Of a stretch of 6,646 bases of DNA, positions 1-6,646 are shown one piece after another. Made by a program: the position numbers and the translations under genes. The DNA lies in assembly GCA_017880705.1 (NCBI GenBank), contig JADGRS010000179.1:1-6646 (forward strand), read 5' to 3'. This stretch comes from Burkholderiales bacterium (GTDB lineage: Bacteria; Pseudomonadota; Gammaproteobacteria; Burkholderiales; Usitatibacteraceae). Under the pieces are notes generated by a model. That model worked only from the letters and a program-made list of their open reading frames with translations, did not search any database and was not told the origin of the DNA. Within the stretch, counting starts at the first letter, position 1. Every line of letters begins with the position of its first letter.

Positions 1-252
1 CAGGCGCTCGCGTTCCAGTTCATGGTTTCCAAGGAATCGATCTCGATCGCCTATCTCATCGACTTCGATCGTTACTTCGCGACGGAGCTGCGCGACCTCG
101 AAAAGCTCGCGGACGACGGGCTCGTGGAATTCGAAGGCGACTGGATCCAGGTGACCCAGGCCGGGCGCCTCCTGGTGCGCGCCGTGTGCGCGGTGTTCGA
201 TCGGTACCTGCGCCAGACCGAGGAGCGCTCGCGGTACTCGCGGGTGATGTGA
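1..252 (+). CDS. hemN: Oxygen-independent coproporphyrinogen III oxidase, C-terminal part (5' end outside the window)
   Basis: HemN is a cytoplasmic radical-SAM enzyme that decarboxylates coproporphyrinogen III to protoporphyrinogen IX without oxygen, a step in anaerobic heme synthesis. Only the last 83 codons are here, open from base 1 in frame 1 to the TGA at 250-252, so the Fe-S/SAM-binding core is not visible. What can be seen is the HemN C-terminal winged-helix-like domain: a stretch reading DGLVEFEGDWIQVTQAGRLL, then FDRYLRQ and the end SRYSRVM. This closely follows the E. coli HemN C-terminus as I remember it (GRLLIR..C..FD.YLRQ...FSRVI). The stop overlaps the next gene's ATG by one base, which suggests a shared transcript and coupled translation. 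The alternative is a HemN paralogue (HemW/HutW type), but those usually lack the YLRQ...SRV ending. The assignment is made from remembered family sequence, not a search. Confidence 0.9.
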   Translation, partial: QALAFQFMVSKESISIAYLIDFDRYFATELRDLEKLADDGLVEFEGDWIQVTQAGRLLVRAVCAVFDRYLRQTEERSRYSRVM

Positions 253-950
253 TGCAGTCGCTCGCCCTCGCGGCCTTCGTCGCGGGGCTGCTGGGCGGAG
301 TGCATTGCGCGGGAATGTGCGGCGGGATCGTCGGCGGGCTCTCGATGGCATCGAAGGGCCCGGTTGCGGTTCGCCAGCTCGCCTTCAATTCGGGGCGCAT
401 CGCGAGCTACGCCATGGCCGGAGCCGCGGCAGGCGCCTTCGGCAGCTTCGGCCAGATGTTCGGTCCGGTTCTCTTCGCGCAATCGGCGCTCTTCGCGCTC
501 GCCAACGTGCTCATGCTGATGCTCGGCCTCTACGTAGGCGGATGGGGACGAGGCGTGATGCATCTCGAGCGCGCGGGGACCGCCGTGTGGCGGCGCATCG
601 AGCCCTTCGCGCGGCGCTGTTTCCCGATCGATTCGACCGCGAAGGCGATCGGCGCGGGCCTGGCGTGGGGCTGGGTGCCGTGCGGGCTGGTCTACACGAT
701 GCTTGCGCTCGCGCTCGCGAGCGCAAGCCCCTGGTCCGGCGCGGCCGTGATGGTCGCATTCGGATTGGGCACATTGCCCACCTTGCTCGCCGCCGGATTC
801 GCGACGCAGCGCGTGCTCGCGATCCGGCGAATTCCCCACGTGCGGCACGGCGCCGGCGCGGCCCTGATCGTGCTCGCCGTCATCGGATTCCTCCGCCTGC
901 CCGGCTTGTCCTCGGCGCTGCGCGCGGGATGGAGCTACTGCGTCTCGTGA
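252..950 (+). CDS. TauE/SafE-like (DsbD_2 family) membrane protein with HCAGMCGG motif, probably linked to copper/cbb3 oxidase assembly
   Basis: This is a 232-residue inner-membrane protein with about six hydrophobic segments (roughly residues 3-16, 20-33, 45-65, 72-95, 131-153, 159-183 and 198-215). Two motifs mark the DsbD_2 group, often annotated as sulfite exporter TauE/SafE family: [11 protein letters not shown] at residues 15-25 (His18, Cys19, Met22, Cys23) near the N-terminus, and WGWVPCG at 139-145 (Cys144) in the second half. In proteobacteria such genes often sit with cbb3 oxidase assembly genes, fnr and hemN, and a role in copper delivery or thiol/electron transfer has been proposed. 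Substrate and direction are not established, and nothing here shows sulfite transport. The ATG at 252 was chosen because it forms a TGATG junction with hemN; an in-frame ATG at 186 would overlap hemN by 67 bases and add a hydrophilic leader. The local ribosome site is weak (GAGGAG at 220-225 is too far), consistent with coupling to hemN. The 3' end overlaps cusA on the other strand. Confidence 0.85.
   Translation: MQSLALAAFVAGLLGGVHCAGMCGGIVGGLSMASKGPVAVRQLAFNSGRIASYAMAGAAAGAFGSFGQMFGPVLFAQSALFALANVLMLMLGLYVGGWGRGVMHLERAGTAVWRRIEPFARRCFPIDSTAKAIGAGLAWGWVPCGLVYTMLALALASASPWSGAAVMVAFGLGTLPTLLAAGFATQRVLAIRRIPHVRHGAGAALIVLAVIGFLRLPGLSSALRAGWSYCVS
701..728. other. Perfect 12-bp inverted repeat with 4-base loop inside the DsbD_2-like gene
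   Basis: Bases 701-712 and 717-728 are exact reverse complements (arm GCTTGCGCTCGC), with loop GCTC at 713-716 whose outer bases can also pair. The repeat falls in codons for the Leu-Ala/Ser-Ala run at about residues 151-159, so alternating gcg/ctc codons may explain it by chance. Neither strand has a T-run after the stem, so it is not a classic intrinsic terminator. It lies 207 bases beyond the cusA stop codon in the direction of cusA transcription, where it could stabilise or stop a read-through cusA transcript. That role is inference. Confidence 0.4.
935..950. other. Tail-to-tail overlap of two convergent genes
   Basis: The plus-strand DsbD_2-like gene ends with TGA at 948-950, while the minus-strand cusA ends with TAG read at 937-935. 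The last 16 bases of each coding region are therefore shared, in antisense. No space exists for a terminator between the genes, so any transcript ending beyond its own stop codon must be antisense to the neighbour. Confidence 0.9.
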
Positions 951-3900
951 CGCTTGAAGCCGCGGCGGCGCATCAGGAAGAACGCCGCGGGAATCCCCAG
1001 CATCGAGAGCAGCGGTGCCGTGATCATTCCGCCGACCATCGGCGCGGCGATGCGCTGCATCACTTCCGAGCCGGCGCCGCTGCCGATCATGATGGGAAGC
1101 AGCCCCGCGATCACGACCGCGACGGTCATGGCCTTCGGCCTCACGCGCAGCACCGCGCCTTCGTGGATGGCCGCGAGCAACGTCCGTTCGTCGGCGGGCT
1201 CGCCCGCCGCGAGGCGCCGCTCCCACGCGTGCTTGAGGTAGAGCAGCATCACGACGCCGAACTCCGCCGCGACGCCGGCGAGCGCGATGAAGCCCACGGC
1301 GCTCGCCACCGAGATCGCGTGGCCCAGGACGTAGAGAAGCCAGAATCCTCCGACCAGCGCGAAGGGAAGCGACGCGAGGATGAGAAGCGCCTCGTCCGCG
1401 CGGCCGAAGGTGACGAAGAGCAGCACGAAGATGATCGCGAGCGTCGCGGGCACGACGACCTTCAGCCGCGCCGTCGCCCGCTCCAGGTATTCGAACTGGC
1501 CGGACCACGTCACCGAATAGCCCGGGGGTAGCTTCACCTGCCGCGCGACGGCAGCCTGCATGTCCGTCACCGCGGAGCGCAGGTCGCGGCCGCGCAGGTC
1601 CACGTAGATCCAGCCCGAGGGGCGCGCGTTCTCGCTCTTCAGCATCGGCGGCCCGTCGGTGATCCTCACGTCCGCGATCGCGCCGAGGAAGACCTGCGCC
1701 CCGCGATCGGTGACCACCGGCAGCTCCCGGAGCTTCTCGATGGAATCGCGCAGCTCCCGCGGGTAGCGCACGCTGATGGGGAATCGCTGCAGGCCTTCGA
1801 CCGTCTCGCCGATGGTCTCGCCGCCGACCGCGGAAGAGACGATCGACTGCACGTCGGAAACGTTGAGCCCGTAGCGCGCCGCGGCCTTGCGATCGATCGC
1901 GATGTCGACGTAGCGCCCGCCCGTCAAGCGCTCGGCGAGCGCCGCGGTGACGCCCGGCACGTCCTTCACGACGCGCTCGATGTCCGCCGCGATGCGATCG
2001 ATTTCCCCGAGATCCGCGCCCGAGACCTTGATTCCCACCGGGCTCTTGATGCCGGTGGCGAGCATGTCGAGGCGATTGCGGATCGGCGGAATCCAGAGGT
2101 TGGCGAGTCCCGGCAGGCGCACGGTCCTGTCGAGCTCCTCGATCAGCTTTTCGGTCGTCATGCCGGCGCGCCACTCGGAACGCGGCTTGAATTGAATCGT
2201 GGTCTCGACCATCTCGAGCGGCGCCGGATCCGTGGCGGTTTCCGCGCGCCCGATCTTGCCGAAGACGCGCTTCACCTCGGGGACCTGCTTGATGAGGCGA
2301 TCGGTGCGCTGCAGGATTTCCGAGGCCTTCCCCGCGGACAGTCCCGGCAGGGCCGTCGGCATGTAGAGAAGGTCGCCCTCGTCCAGAGGCGGCAGGAACT
2401 CTCCGCCGAGACGGCTCAGCGGCCACGCGGTCAGCAACACGCAGAGCAGGGCGACGAGCAGCGTGACCCCGGGATGCGCGAGAACCGAGTTCAGGAGCGG
2501 CCTGTAGGCGGCGATGAGCGCGCGGTTGATGGGATTGCTCTCCTCGCCCGGAATCCTGCCGCGAATGAGGTAGCCCATGAGCACGGGAACGAGGGTCACG
2601 GAAATTCCCGCGGCCGCCGCCATCGCGTAGCTCTTGGTGAACGCGAGCGGCGCGAAGAGCCGCCCCTCCTGAGCTTCGAGCGTGAAAATCGGCACGAAGG
2701 AGAGCGTGATCACGAGGAGGCTGAAGAAGAGGGCCGGGCCCACTTCCGCGGCGGCTTCTCCGACGACGCTCCATCGCGTGCCTTCGTCCGGGTCGCCGCC
2801 CCCGTGATCGCGCCTCCAGTTCTCGAGGTGGCGGTGCGCGTTCTCGATCATGACGATCGCCGCGTCGACCATCGCCCCGATGGCGATGGCGATGCCGCCG
2901 AGCGACATGATGTTCGCGTTGATTCCCTGCAGGCGCATCACGCCGAACGCGGCGAGGATGCCGAGAGGCAGAGCGACCACCGCCACCAGCGCGGAGCGCA
3001 GGTGCAGGAGAAAGACGAAGCAGACGATCGCCACGACGGCGAATTCCTCGACGAGCTTCTCCTTCAGGTTCGCGATCGATCTTTGGATCAGCCCGGAACG
3101 GTCGTACGTGGGAACGATCTCCACGCCCGCGGGAAGGCTCGCCTTCAGCGAATCGAGCTTCGCCTTCACCGCGTCGATCGTCGTCAACGCGTTGCGCCCC
3201 GAGCGCATGATCACGATCCCGCCGACGACTTCCCCCTCGCCGTCGAGCTCGGCGATGCCGCGCCGCATCTCGGGCCCGACCTGGACGCGGGCCACGTCTC
3301 CCAGGGTCACCGGCGTGGACGACTCGCCCACCATCAGGGGGATCGAGCGGAAGTCGTCGAGAGTCTTCAGGTAGCCGCGCGAGCGAACCATGTACTCGGC
3401 TTCTCCCATCTCGAGGACCGAGCCGCCGGCTTCGCGATTCGCGCCCTCGATCGCCGCGACCACGCGCGCATGGGAAATTCCATAGGCCCGCAACCTCGCG
3501 GGATCGAGGACGACCTGGTACTCGCGCACCATGCCGCCGACGGTCGCGATCTCGGCCACGTCGGGCACGCTCTTCAGCTCGTACTTGAGGAACCAGTCCT
3601 GGATCGCGCGCAGCTCGCCGAGATCGTGGCGCCCCGACCGGTCCACGAGCGCGTACTCGTAGATCCAGCCCACGCCCGTCGCGTCGGGCCCGAGCGCGGC
3701 CTTCGCCTGCGCGGGAAGGCGCGCCTGCACCTGGTTGAGGTACTCGAGCACGCGCGAGCGCGCCCAGTAAAGGTCGGTTCCGTCCTCGAAGAGCACGTAG
3801 ACGAACGAGTCCCCGAAGAACGAGTAGCCGCGCACGGCCTTGGCGCCCGGCACCGACATCATCGTCGTCGTGAGCGGGTAGGTGACCTGGTCCTCGACGA

Positions 3901-4078
3901 TGCGCGGCGCCTGTCCCGGGTAGGGCGTGCGGATGATCACCTGCACGTCGGAGAGGTCCGGCAGGGCGTCGAGCGGCGTGCGCGCCATCGACCACGCGCC
4001 CCAGGCCGCGACGCCCACGGACGCGAGGAGCACGAGGAAGCGGTTCGCGATCGACCAGCGAATGAGCCGCGCGATCAT
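935..4078 (-). CDS. cusA: Cu(I)/Ag(I) efflux RND transporter, inner-membrane pump CusA
   Basis: CusA is a proton-driven trimeric pump of the heavy-metal RND (HME-RND) family that moves Cu(I)/Ag(I) into the CusBC channel. The 1047-residue length equals that of E. coli CusA. The N-terminus ([12 protein letters not shown]) is TM1, followed by the porter domain with [18 protein letters not shown]. Residues 345-505 hold TM2-TM6, with the proton-relay aspartate Asp405 in [13 protein letters not shown]; residues 875-1035 hold the last TM block, with Glu939 and Lys982 (E. coli Lys984). The copper triad is intact at identical numbering: Met573 (LLYMP), Met623 (LEMVET) and Met672 (DMLATG). The membrane methionine relay Met391, 403, 410, 486, 501 and 1007 (E. 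coli 1009) is also present. Met271 is kept, but its partner Met755 is Thr. A two-residue deletion before Lys982 explains the numbering shift. The ATG at 4078-4076 overlaps the cusB stop by four bases and has GGGGAG (4084-4089) five bases upstream. CzcA-type Zn/Co/Cd specificity is unlikely given the full triad. E. coli numbering is from memory. Confidence 0.97.
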   Translation of the reverse strand: MIARLIRWSIANRFLVLLASVGVAAWGAWSMARTPLDALPDLSDVQVIIRTPYPGQAPRIVEDQVTYPLTTTMMSVPGAKAVRGYSFFGDSFVYVLFEDGTDLYWARSRVLEYLNQVQARLPAQAKAALGPDATGVGWIYEYALVDRSGRHDLGELRAIQDWFLKYELKSVPDVAEIATVGGMVREYQVVLDPARLRAYGISHARVVAAIEGANREAGGSVLEMGEAEYMVRSRGYLKTLDDFRSIPLMVGESSTPVTLGDVARVQVGPEMRRGIAELDGEGEVVGGIVIMRSGRNALTTIDAVKAKLDSLKASLPAGVEIVPTYDRSGLIQRSIANLKEKLVEEFAVVAIVCFVFLLHLRSALVAVVALPLGILAAFGVMRLQGINANIMSLGGIAIAIGAMVDAAIVMIENAHRHLENWRRDHGGGDPDEGTRWSVVGEAAAEVGPALFFSLLVITLSFVPIFTLEAQEGRLFAPLAFTKSYAMAAAAGISVTLVPVLMGYLIRGRIPGEESNPINRALIAAYRPLLNSVLAHPGVTLLVALLCVLLTAWPLSRLGGEFLPPLDEGDLLYMPTALPGLSAGKASEILQRTDRLIKQVPEVKRVFGKIGRAETATDPAPLEMVETTIQFKPRSEWRAGMTTEKLIEELDRTVRLPGLANLWIPPIRNRLDMLATGIKSPVGIKVSGADLGEIDRIAADIERVVKDVPGVTAALAERLTGGRYVDIAIDRKAAARYGLNVSDVQSIVSSAVGGETIGETVEGLQRFPISVRYPRELRDSIEKLRELPVVTDRGAQVFLGAIADVRITDGPPMLKSENARPSGWIYVDLRGRDLRSAVTDMQAAVARQVKLPPGYSVTWSGQFEYLERATARLKVVVPATLAIIFVLLFVTFGRADEALLILASLPFALVGGFWLLYVLGHAISVASAVGFIALAGVAAEFGVVMLLYLKHAWERRLAAGEPADERTLLAAIHEGAVLRVRPKAMTVAVVIAGLLPIMIGSGAGSEVMQRIAAPMVGGMITAPLLSMLGIPAAFFLMRRRGFKRHETQ

Positions 4079-5343
4079 TTCTTCTCCCCGGCGGGAGCGA
4101 TCGGCGCTTCGGGCGACATGCGCCGACCGGCGCCGCGCAGGCTCGCTTCGGAATCGATGAGGAATTGTCCCGAGACGACGACCCGCGCCCCGGCCTCCAC
4201 GCCCTTGAGGATCTCGGTGCGCCCGTGCTCTTCGCGGCCGATGACCGCGTCGACCGGCTCGAAGCGGCCCTCGCCGCGATCCACGACGACTACGCTGCGC
4301 TCGCCCGTGACGATGACCGCTTCCGTGGGCACGAGCACCGCTTCGCGCGATTTCTTCGGCGCGATCGCGACCGTCGCGAACATTCCGGGCTTGAGCTTTC
4401 CGCCCGGGTTCGCAAGCTCGACGCGCGCTCGAACGGTTCGCGTCGCCGCATTCACCTCGGGAAGCACCGCGGAGATTCGTCCGGGAAAGCGTTCGCCGGG
4501 ATACGCGGGCACCGTCGCCATCACGGCTTCGCCCGCGCGGACGATCGCCGCCTGGGTCTCGGGCACCTCGACGTTGACCCACACGCTGCCGAGGCCGTTG
4601 ATGCGGAAGAGCGTGGCGCCCGGCATCACGTTCATTCCCTGCCGCGCTCCCAGCTCGGCGACGACGCCGTCGATGGGTGCGGCGAGGGTGACGTGGGTCA
4701 CGGGCGCGCCGTCGCGGTCCACGGCCGCGATCTGCGCCTCGCTCATGCCGAGGAGCGCAAGGCGGTTTCGCGCGGCGCGCGCGAGATCGGCCGAGCCCTC
4801 CGAGCCGCCGGATTTCAGCGCGAGATATTCATGCTGGGCCCCGGCCCAGTCCGGCACGAAGAGCCGCAGGAGCGGTTGCCCCTGGCGCACGGGATCGAGC
4901 GGCGCGCGCACGAAGAGCTCTTCCACGTAGCCCGCGGTGCGCGATTGGACGATCGCGACCGACCGCTCGTCGAACGCGATCGCGCCGACCGCTTCCACGG
5001 ACGATTCGAGGCTCGCCATTTCGGCGACGGCGGTTCGCACGCCGAGGTTCTGCGCGAGCTGCGAGCTCACGTTCACGCCCGCCGCGGCCTTGCCGTCATC
5101 GCCGTAGACCGGCACGAGCTCCATGTCCATGTAGGGCGACTTCCCGGGCTTGTCGAACTTCTGCTGCGGGTTCATCGGGTCGTGCCAATAGAGAATCTTC
5201 TTGCTTGCCGGCGCGATCGCAGCTGCCGGCGCCTGCGCGACGTCCTGCGTCATCGAGTGGTGCGCCCACTGGAATCCGGCGAACCCGGCGATCGCCACGA
5301 GGGCGACGGCGCCGGATGCGATGACCGCGAGAGGATGTTTCAT
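4075..5343 (-). CDS. cusB: Cu(I)/Ag(I) efflux RND periplasmic adaptor CusB with N-terminal metal-binding domain
   Basis: CusB is the membrane-fusion protein that links CusA to the outer-membrane channel and hands over periplasmic Cu(I)/Ag(I). It has 422 residues (E. coli 407). Residues 5-24 form a hydrophobic N-terminal anchor or uncleaved signal, without a lipobox cysteine. Residues 49-80 are the heavy-metal-binding domain: [10 protein letters not shown], then [18 protein letters not shown]. Met57, Met72 and Met74 have the same spacing (15, 2) as the three Cu(I)-binding methionines of E. coli CusB (Met49, 64, 66). The adaptor body follows: barrel-sandwich half-motif around 137-163, a helical segment at about 165-210, the second half-motif at 221-250 ([18 protein letters not shown]), a beta-barrel at about 255-330 including [11 protein letters not shown], and a membrane-proximal domain to about 400. 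No CusF domain is fused at the C-terminus, which ends in a short Pro/Ala tail. AGGAG (5350-5354) lies six bases before the ATG at 5343. The start overlaps the upstream stop by four bases and the end overlaps cusA by four. Confidence 0.96.
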   Translation of the reverse strand: MKHPLAVIASGAVALVAIAGFAGFQWAHHSMTQDVAQAPAAAIAPASKKILYWHDPMNPQQKFDKPGKSPYMDMELVPVYGDDGKAAAGVNVSSQLAQNLGVRTAVAEMASLESSVEAVGAIAFDERSVAIVQSRTAGYVEELFVRAPLDPVRQGQPLLRLFVPDWAGAQHEYLALKSGGSEGSADLARAARNRLALLGMSEAQIAAVDRDGAPVTHVTLAAPIDGVVAELGARQGMNVMPGATLFRINGLGSVWVNVEVPETQAAIVRAGEAVMATVPAYPGERFPGRISAVLPEVNAATRTVRARVELANPGGKLKPGMFATVAIAPKKSREAVLVPTEAVIVTGERSVVVVDRGEGRFEPVDAVIGREEHGRTEILKGVEAGARVVVSGQFLIDSEASLRGAGRRMSPEAPIAPAGEKK

Positions 5344-6590
5344 GGCGAGCTCCTGTCCGGCGCGAGGAAGGCGAGCTGCGCCCACGCCCGCGCCACTTCG
5401 GCTTCGGCGTTGAGCGCCGCGAGCCTCGATTCGATGACGTTGCGACGCGCGTCGAAGACGCTCGCGAGATCGGCGCGCGCGCCCTCGTAGGCGGACGACA
5501 CGAGGCGCGCGCGCTCTTCCGCGAGCGGCACGATCTCGCGCCGATAGCGTTCCACGCGGGCCTTCGCGGTCTCCCAGTCGGCGAGGCTCGCGCGAATTTC
5601 GGCGACGTGCCGCCGCGTCGCATCCTCGGCCTGTGAGCGCACCTGCTCCAGCTGCTTTGCCTTCGAGGCGGCCACGGGGTCCTGGCGGCGCGACGCGAAG
5701 ACCGGCAGGTCCATGCGGAAGGTGAGGGACACCATGTTGGTGAACGCCGGTCCGCGTTGCGCGTAGGAAAGCTCGACGCTCCAATCGGGCTTCGTCGCGG
5801 CCTGCGCGAGACGCAGGTCGGCTTCCGCCGCCGCGACCATCGGGGCGTAGATGGCGATGTGCGGATGCGCGTCGAGATCGCCTTCCAGCGTGCTCGCGTG
5901 ATGGTCCAGCGCGTAGGTGTCGGGCGCGGATCCGAGGGGCCTGTCGGCGTCGGCGCCGATCCAGCGCGAGAGCGTGGCGGCGGCGCGTCGCGCCTGGCGA
6001 TCGAATTCGAGCATCCGGTCCTCGAGGGAAGCCTGGAGGCCGCGTACGGCGATCGCGTCCGCGGACGAGGCCTTCCCCGACGCCAGCTCGGCGGAGGATG
6101 TCGATGCCTGGAGCTTCGCCTCGCCGGCGAGATCGACGACGAGCTTCTTCGAGCGCTCCGCGAAGAAGCGCTCGAACCACGCCGTGGCGACCTCGCGACG
6201 AAGATCCGCGCGCTGCATCGCGATGATCGCCTCTTCGCGTTGCGATTCGGCCGCCGCCTTGGCTTCCCGCAGGCCGAGCTTCTCGCCGCGCACGAAGTCC
6301 TGCATGACGCCCACGCGGCGCATGGTCATGAAGTCGGCGGTCACGTTCCACTTGTCGGCGCCGTCCGCCGGAACGTTTTCGATGCCGAAGACGAGCTTCG
6401 GATCGGGATTCTCGCCGGCGGGAACGACGAGGGCGGCGGCGGCGTCTGCGGACGCGCGCTGTGCGGCGAGCTGGGGCGAGCCGGCCTCGGCCTGCCTCAG
6501 GGCCTCCTCGAGGCCGAGGGGCGTGGCCGGAAAAGCCGGCGTGGCCGCGAGAAGAGCGGCGATGGACGCGATGCGAAATTGGACGAGCAT
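5340..6590 (-). CDS. cusC: TolC-family outer-membrane channel of the Cus efflux system (CusC-like)
   Basis: This 416-residue protein is the likely trimeric outer-membrane/periplasmic tunnel for CusBA. A Sec signal is visible: Arg6, a hydrophobic run at 7-16, and a probable cleavage near Ala19-Ala22 (TPAFPA). Two outer-membrane efflux (OEP) repeats follow. The first starts at LGLEEALRQAEAGSPQL (25-41), has long Ala/Arg/Glu-rich helices at 105-210, and contains a short methionine-rich strand, MTMRRVGVMQDF (88-99). The second starts near 240 (DAHPHIAIYAPMVAAAEADL), has the strand SLTFRMDLPVF (288-298), and ends in helices to about 407. The protein has no cysteine, so unlike E. coli CusC (a NodT-type lipoprotein of about 457 residues) it cannot be N-terminally acylated; the fold is nearer the CzcC-type TolC group. 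The symbol cusC therefore rests on operon position. ATG 6590 was chosen for its strong GGAGGA site and signal peptide; an in-frame GTG at 6641 would put 17 residues, many of them arginines, before the signal. The stop overlaps the cusB ATG by four bases. Confidence 0.9.
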   Translation of the reverse strand: MLVQFRIASIAALLAATPAFPATPLGLEEALRQAEAGSPQLAAQRASADAAAALVVPAGENPDPKLVFGIENVPADGADKWNVTADFMTMRRVGVMQDFVRGEKLGLREAKAAAESQREEAIIAMQRADLRREVATAWFERFFAERSKKLVVDLAGEAKLQASTSSAELASGKASSADAIAVRGLQASLEDRMLEFDRQARRAAATLSRWIGADADRPLGSAPDTYALDHHASTLEGDLDAHPHIAIYAPMVAAAEADLRLAQAATKPDWSVELSYAQRGPAFTNMVSLTFRMDLPVFASRRQDPVAASKAKQLEQVRSQAEDATRRHVAEIRASLADWETAKARVERYRREIVPLAEERARLVSSAYEGARADLASVFDARRNVIESRLAALNAEAEVARAWAQLAFLAPDRSSP

Positions 6591-6593
6591 GAT

Positions 6594-6599
6594 TCCTCC
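6594..6599 (-). promoter_or_regulatory. Ribosome binding site of cusC
   Basis: GGAGGA on the minus strand lies four bases before the ATG at 6590-6588. It is the strongest Shine-Dalgarno match in the window and fixes the cusC start in preference to the GTG at 6641. The two downstream cistrons have weaker but clear sites (AGGAG for cusB, GGGGAG for cusA), as expected when translation enters the operon at cusC and is then coupled. Confidence 0.75.
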
Positions 6600-6615
6600 G
6601 GAGAAAGCGACATGA

Positions 6616-6634
6616 CGGGCCGCACGACGGCCCG
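6616..6634. other. GC-rich 7-bp hairpin in the cusC leader
   Basis: CGGGCCG (6616-6622) and CGGCCCG (6628-6634) are perfect reverse complements around a five-base loop (CACGA). The stem is all G and C and lies just upstream of the cusC Shine-Dalgarno site, in the only clearly non-coding part of the window (6591-6646). On the minus strand the stem is followed by TCATGTCGC, not a T-run, so it is not a convincing intrinsic terminator. It could be the end of an upstream unit, a 5' leader structure or a protein-binding dyad. No AT-rich CusR-type box and no recognisable -10/-35 pair is visible in these 56 bases; the promoter probably lies beyond the window edge. Confidence 0.4.
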
Positions 6635-6646
6635 GCGACACTCAGC

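Noticed and set aside
186..251. An upstream ATG at 186 for the DsbD_2-like gene
   Set aside because: The extra 22 residues are read out of frame through the hemN C-terminus and are hydrophilic and arginine-rich. The TGATG junction at 250-254 gives the usual family N-terminus.
305..1531. A 408-codon plus-strand frame running through the membrane-protein gene into cusA
   Set aside because: It is Arg/His-rich with no family resemblance, and it lies over two convincing genes in other frames.
72..3995. A very long minus-strand open frame (about 1300 codons) in another frame over cusA and the membrane-protein gene
   Set aside because: The translation is a low-complexity Arg/Gly/Ala-rich product without domains. 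Stops are rare in this frame because of base composition, and the true CusA frame explains the region.
2192..4930. A 912-codon open frame on the plus strand, antisense to cusA and cusB
   Set aside because: Its product is rich in Arg, His, Asp and Ala with no recognisable domain, as expected from the complement of GC-rich codons. The minus strand carries well-conserved CusA and CusB over the same bases.
5207..5232. A repeated TGCCGGCGC sequence in cusB
   Set aside because: It lies in the Ala/Pro linker between the CusB anchor and metal-binding domain and follows from repeated Ala codons; it does not look like a mobile-element or regulatory repeat.
6529..6543. A 5-bp inverted repeat with an A-rich loop (GCCGG AAAAG CCGGC) in the cusC signal-peptide codons
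   Set aside because: It is short, falls in coding sequence and is the kind of match expected at this base composition.
6503..6613. A short leader frame starting at the ATG at 6613, overlapping cusC out of frame
   Set aside because: It has no Shine-Dalgarno sequence, and its arginine/serine/proline-rich product looks like an out-of-frame reading of the signal-peptide region. There is no support for a leader peptide.
6588..6641. A longer cusC start at the GTG at 6641
   Set aside because: It would add an arginine-rich leader ahead of a clear signal peptide, would place the GC-rich hairpin in coding sequence, and lacks the strong GGAGGA site present before the ATG at 6590.

Overview
The window shows a high-GC bacterial chromosome segment with dense coding and GC-rich third positions. 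The gene content (HemN beside an HCxxMCGG-type DsbD_2/TauE-like membrane protein, and a Cus-type RND copper/silver efflux set) fits a proteobacterium. A betaproteobacterium or relative is my best guess, but the sequence alone does not settle this.

Layout. Bases 1-252 (+) hold the 3' end of hemN, the anaerobic coproporphyrinogen III oxidase. Bases 252-950 (+) encode a 232-residue, multi-pass membrane protein of the TauE/SafE-like DsbD_2 family; its ATG overlaps the hemN stop by one base. From 6590 down to 935 on the minus strand lies a compact three-gene operon: an outer-membrane TolC-family channel (CusC-like, 416 aa), a periplasmic adaptor with an N-terminal heavy-metal-binding domain (CusB, 422 aa) and the inner-membrane RND pump (CusA, 1047 aa). 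Both junctions inside this operon are 4-base ATGA overlaps. The two transcription units converge, and the last 16 bases of cusA overlap the last 16 bases of the membrane-protein gene. Bases 6591-6646 are the only non-coding stretch: a strong ribosome binding site and a GC-rich hairpin upstream of cusC.

How the genes fit together. CusCBA should form a tripartite envelope pump that removes Cu(I)/Ag(I) from the periplasm and inner membrane. The methionines known to carry copper in E. coli CusA and CusB are almost all present at matching positions. No cusF (the periplasmic copper chaperone) lies in the operon. HemN and the DsbD_2-like protein are, in many proteobacteria, found near cbb3 cytochrome oxidase assembly genes, so the plus-strand side is probably the tail of a microaerobic respiration cluster that needs heme and copper. 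Metal use and metal export therefore meet tail to tail here.

I see no mobile element, CRISPR array, tRNA or rRNA, and no evidence for a wholly new system. The points worth a second look are the convergent overlap, a 12-bp perfect stem inside the membrane-protein gene, the loss of one methionine partner in CusA, and the absence of cusF.
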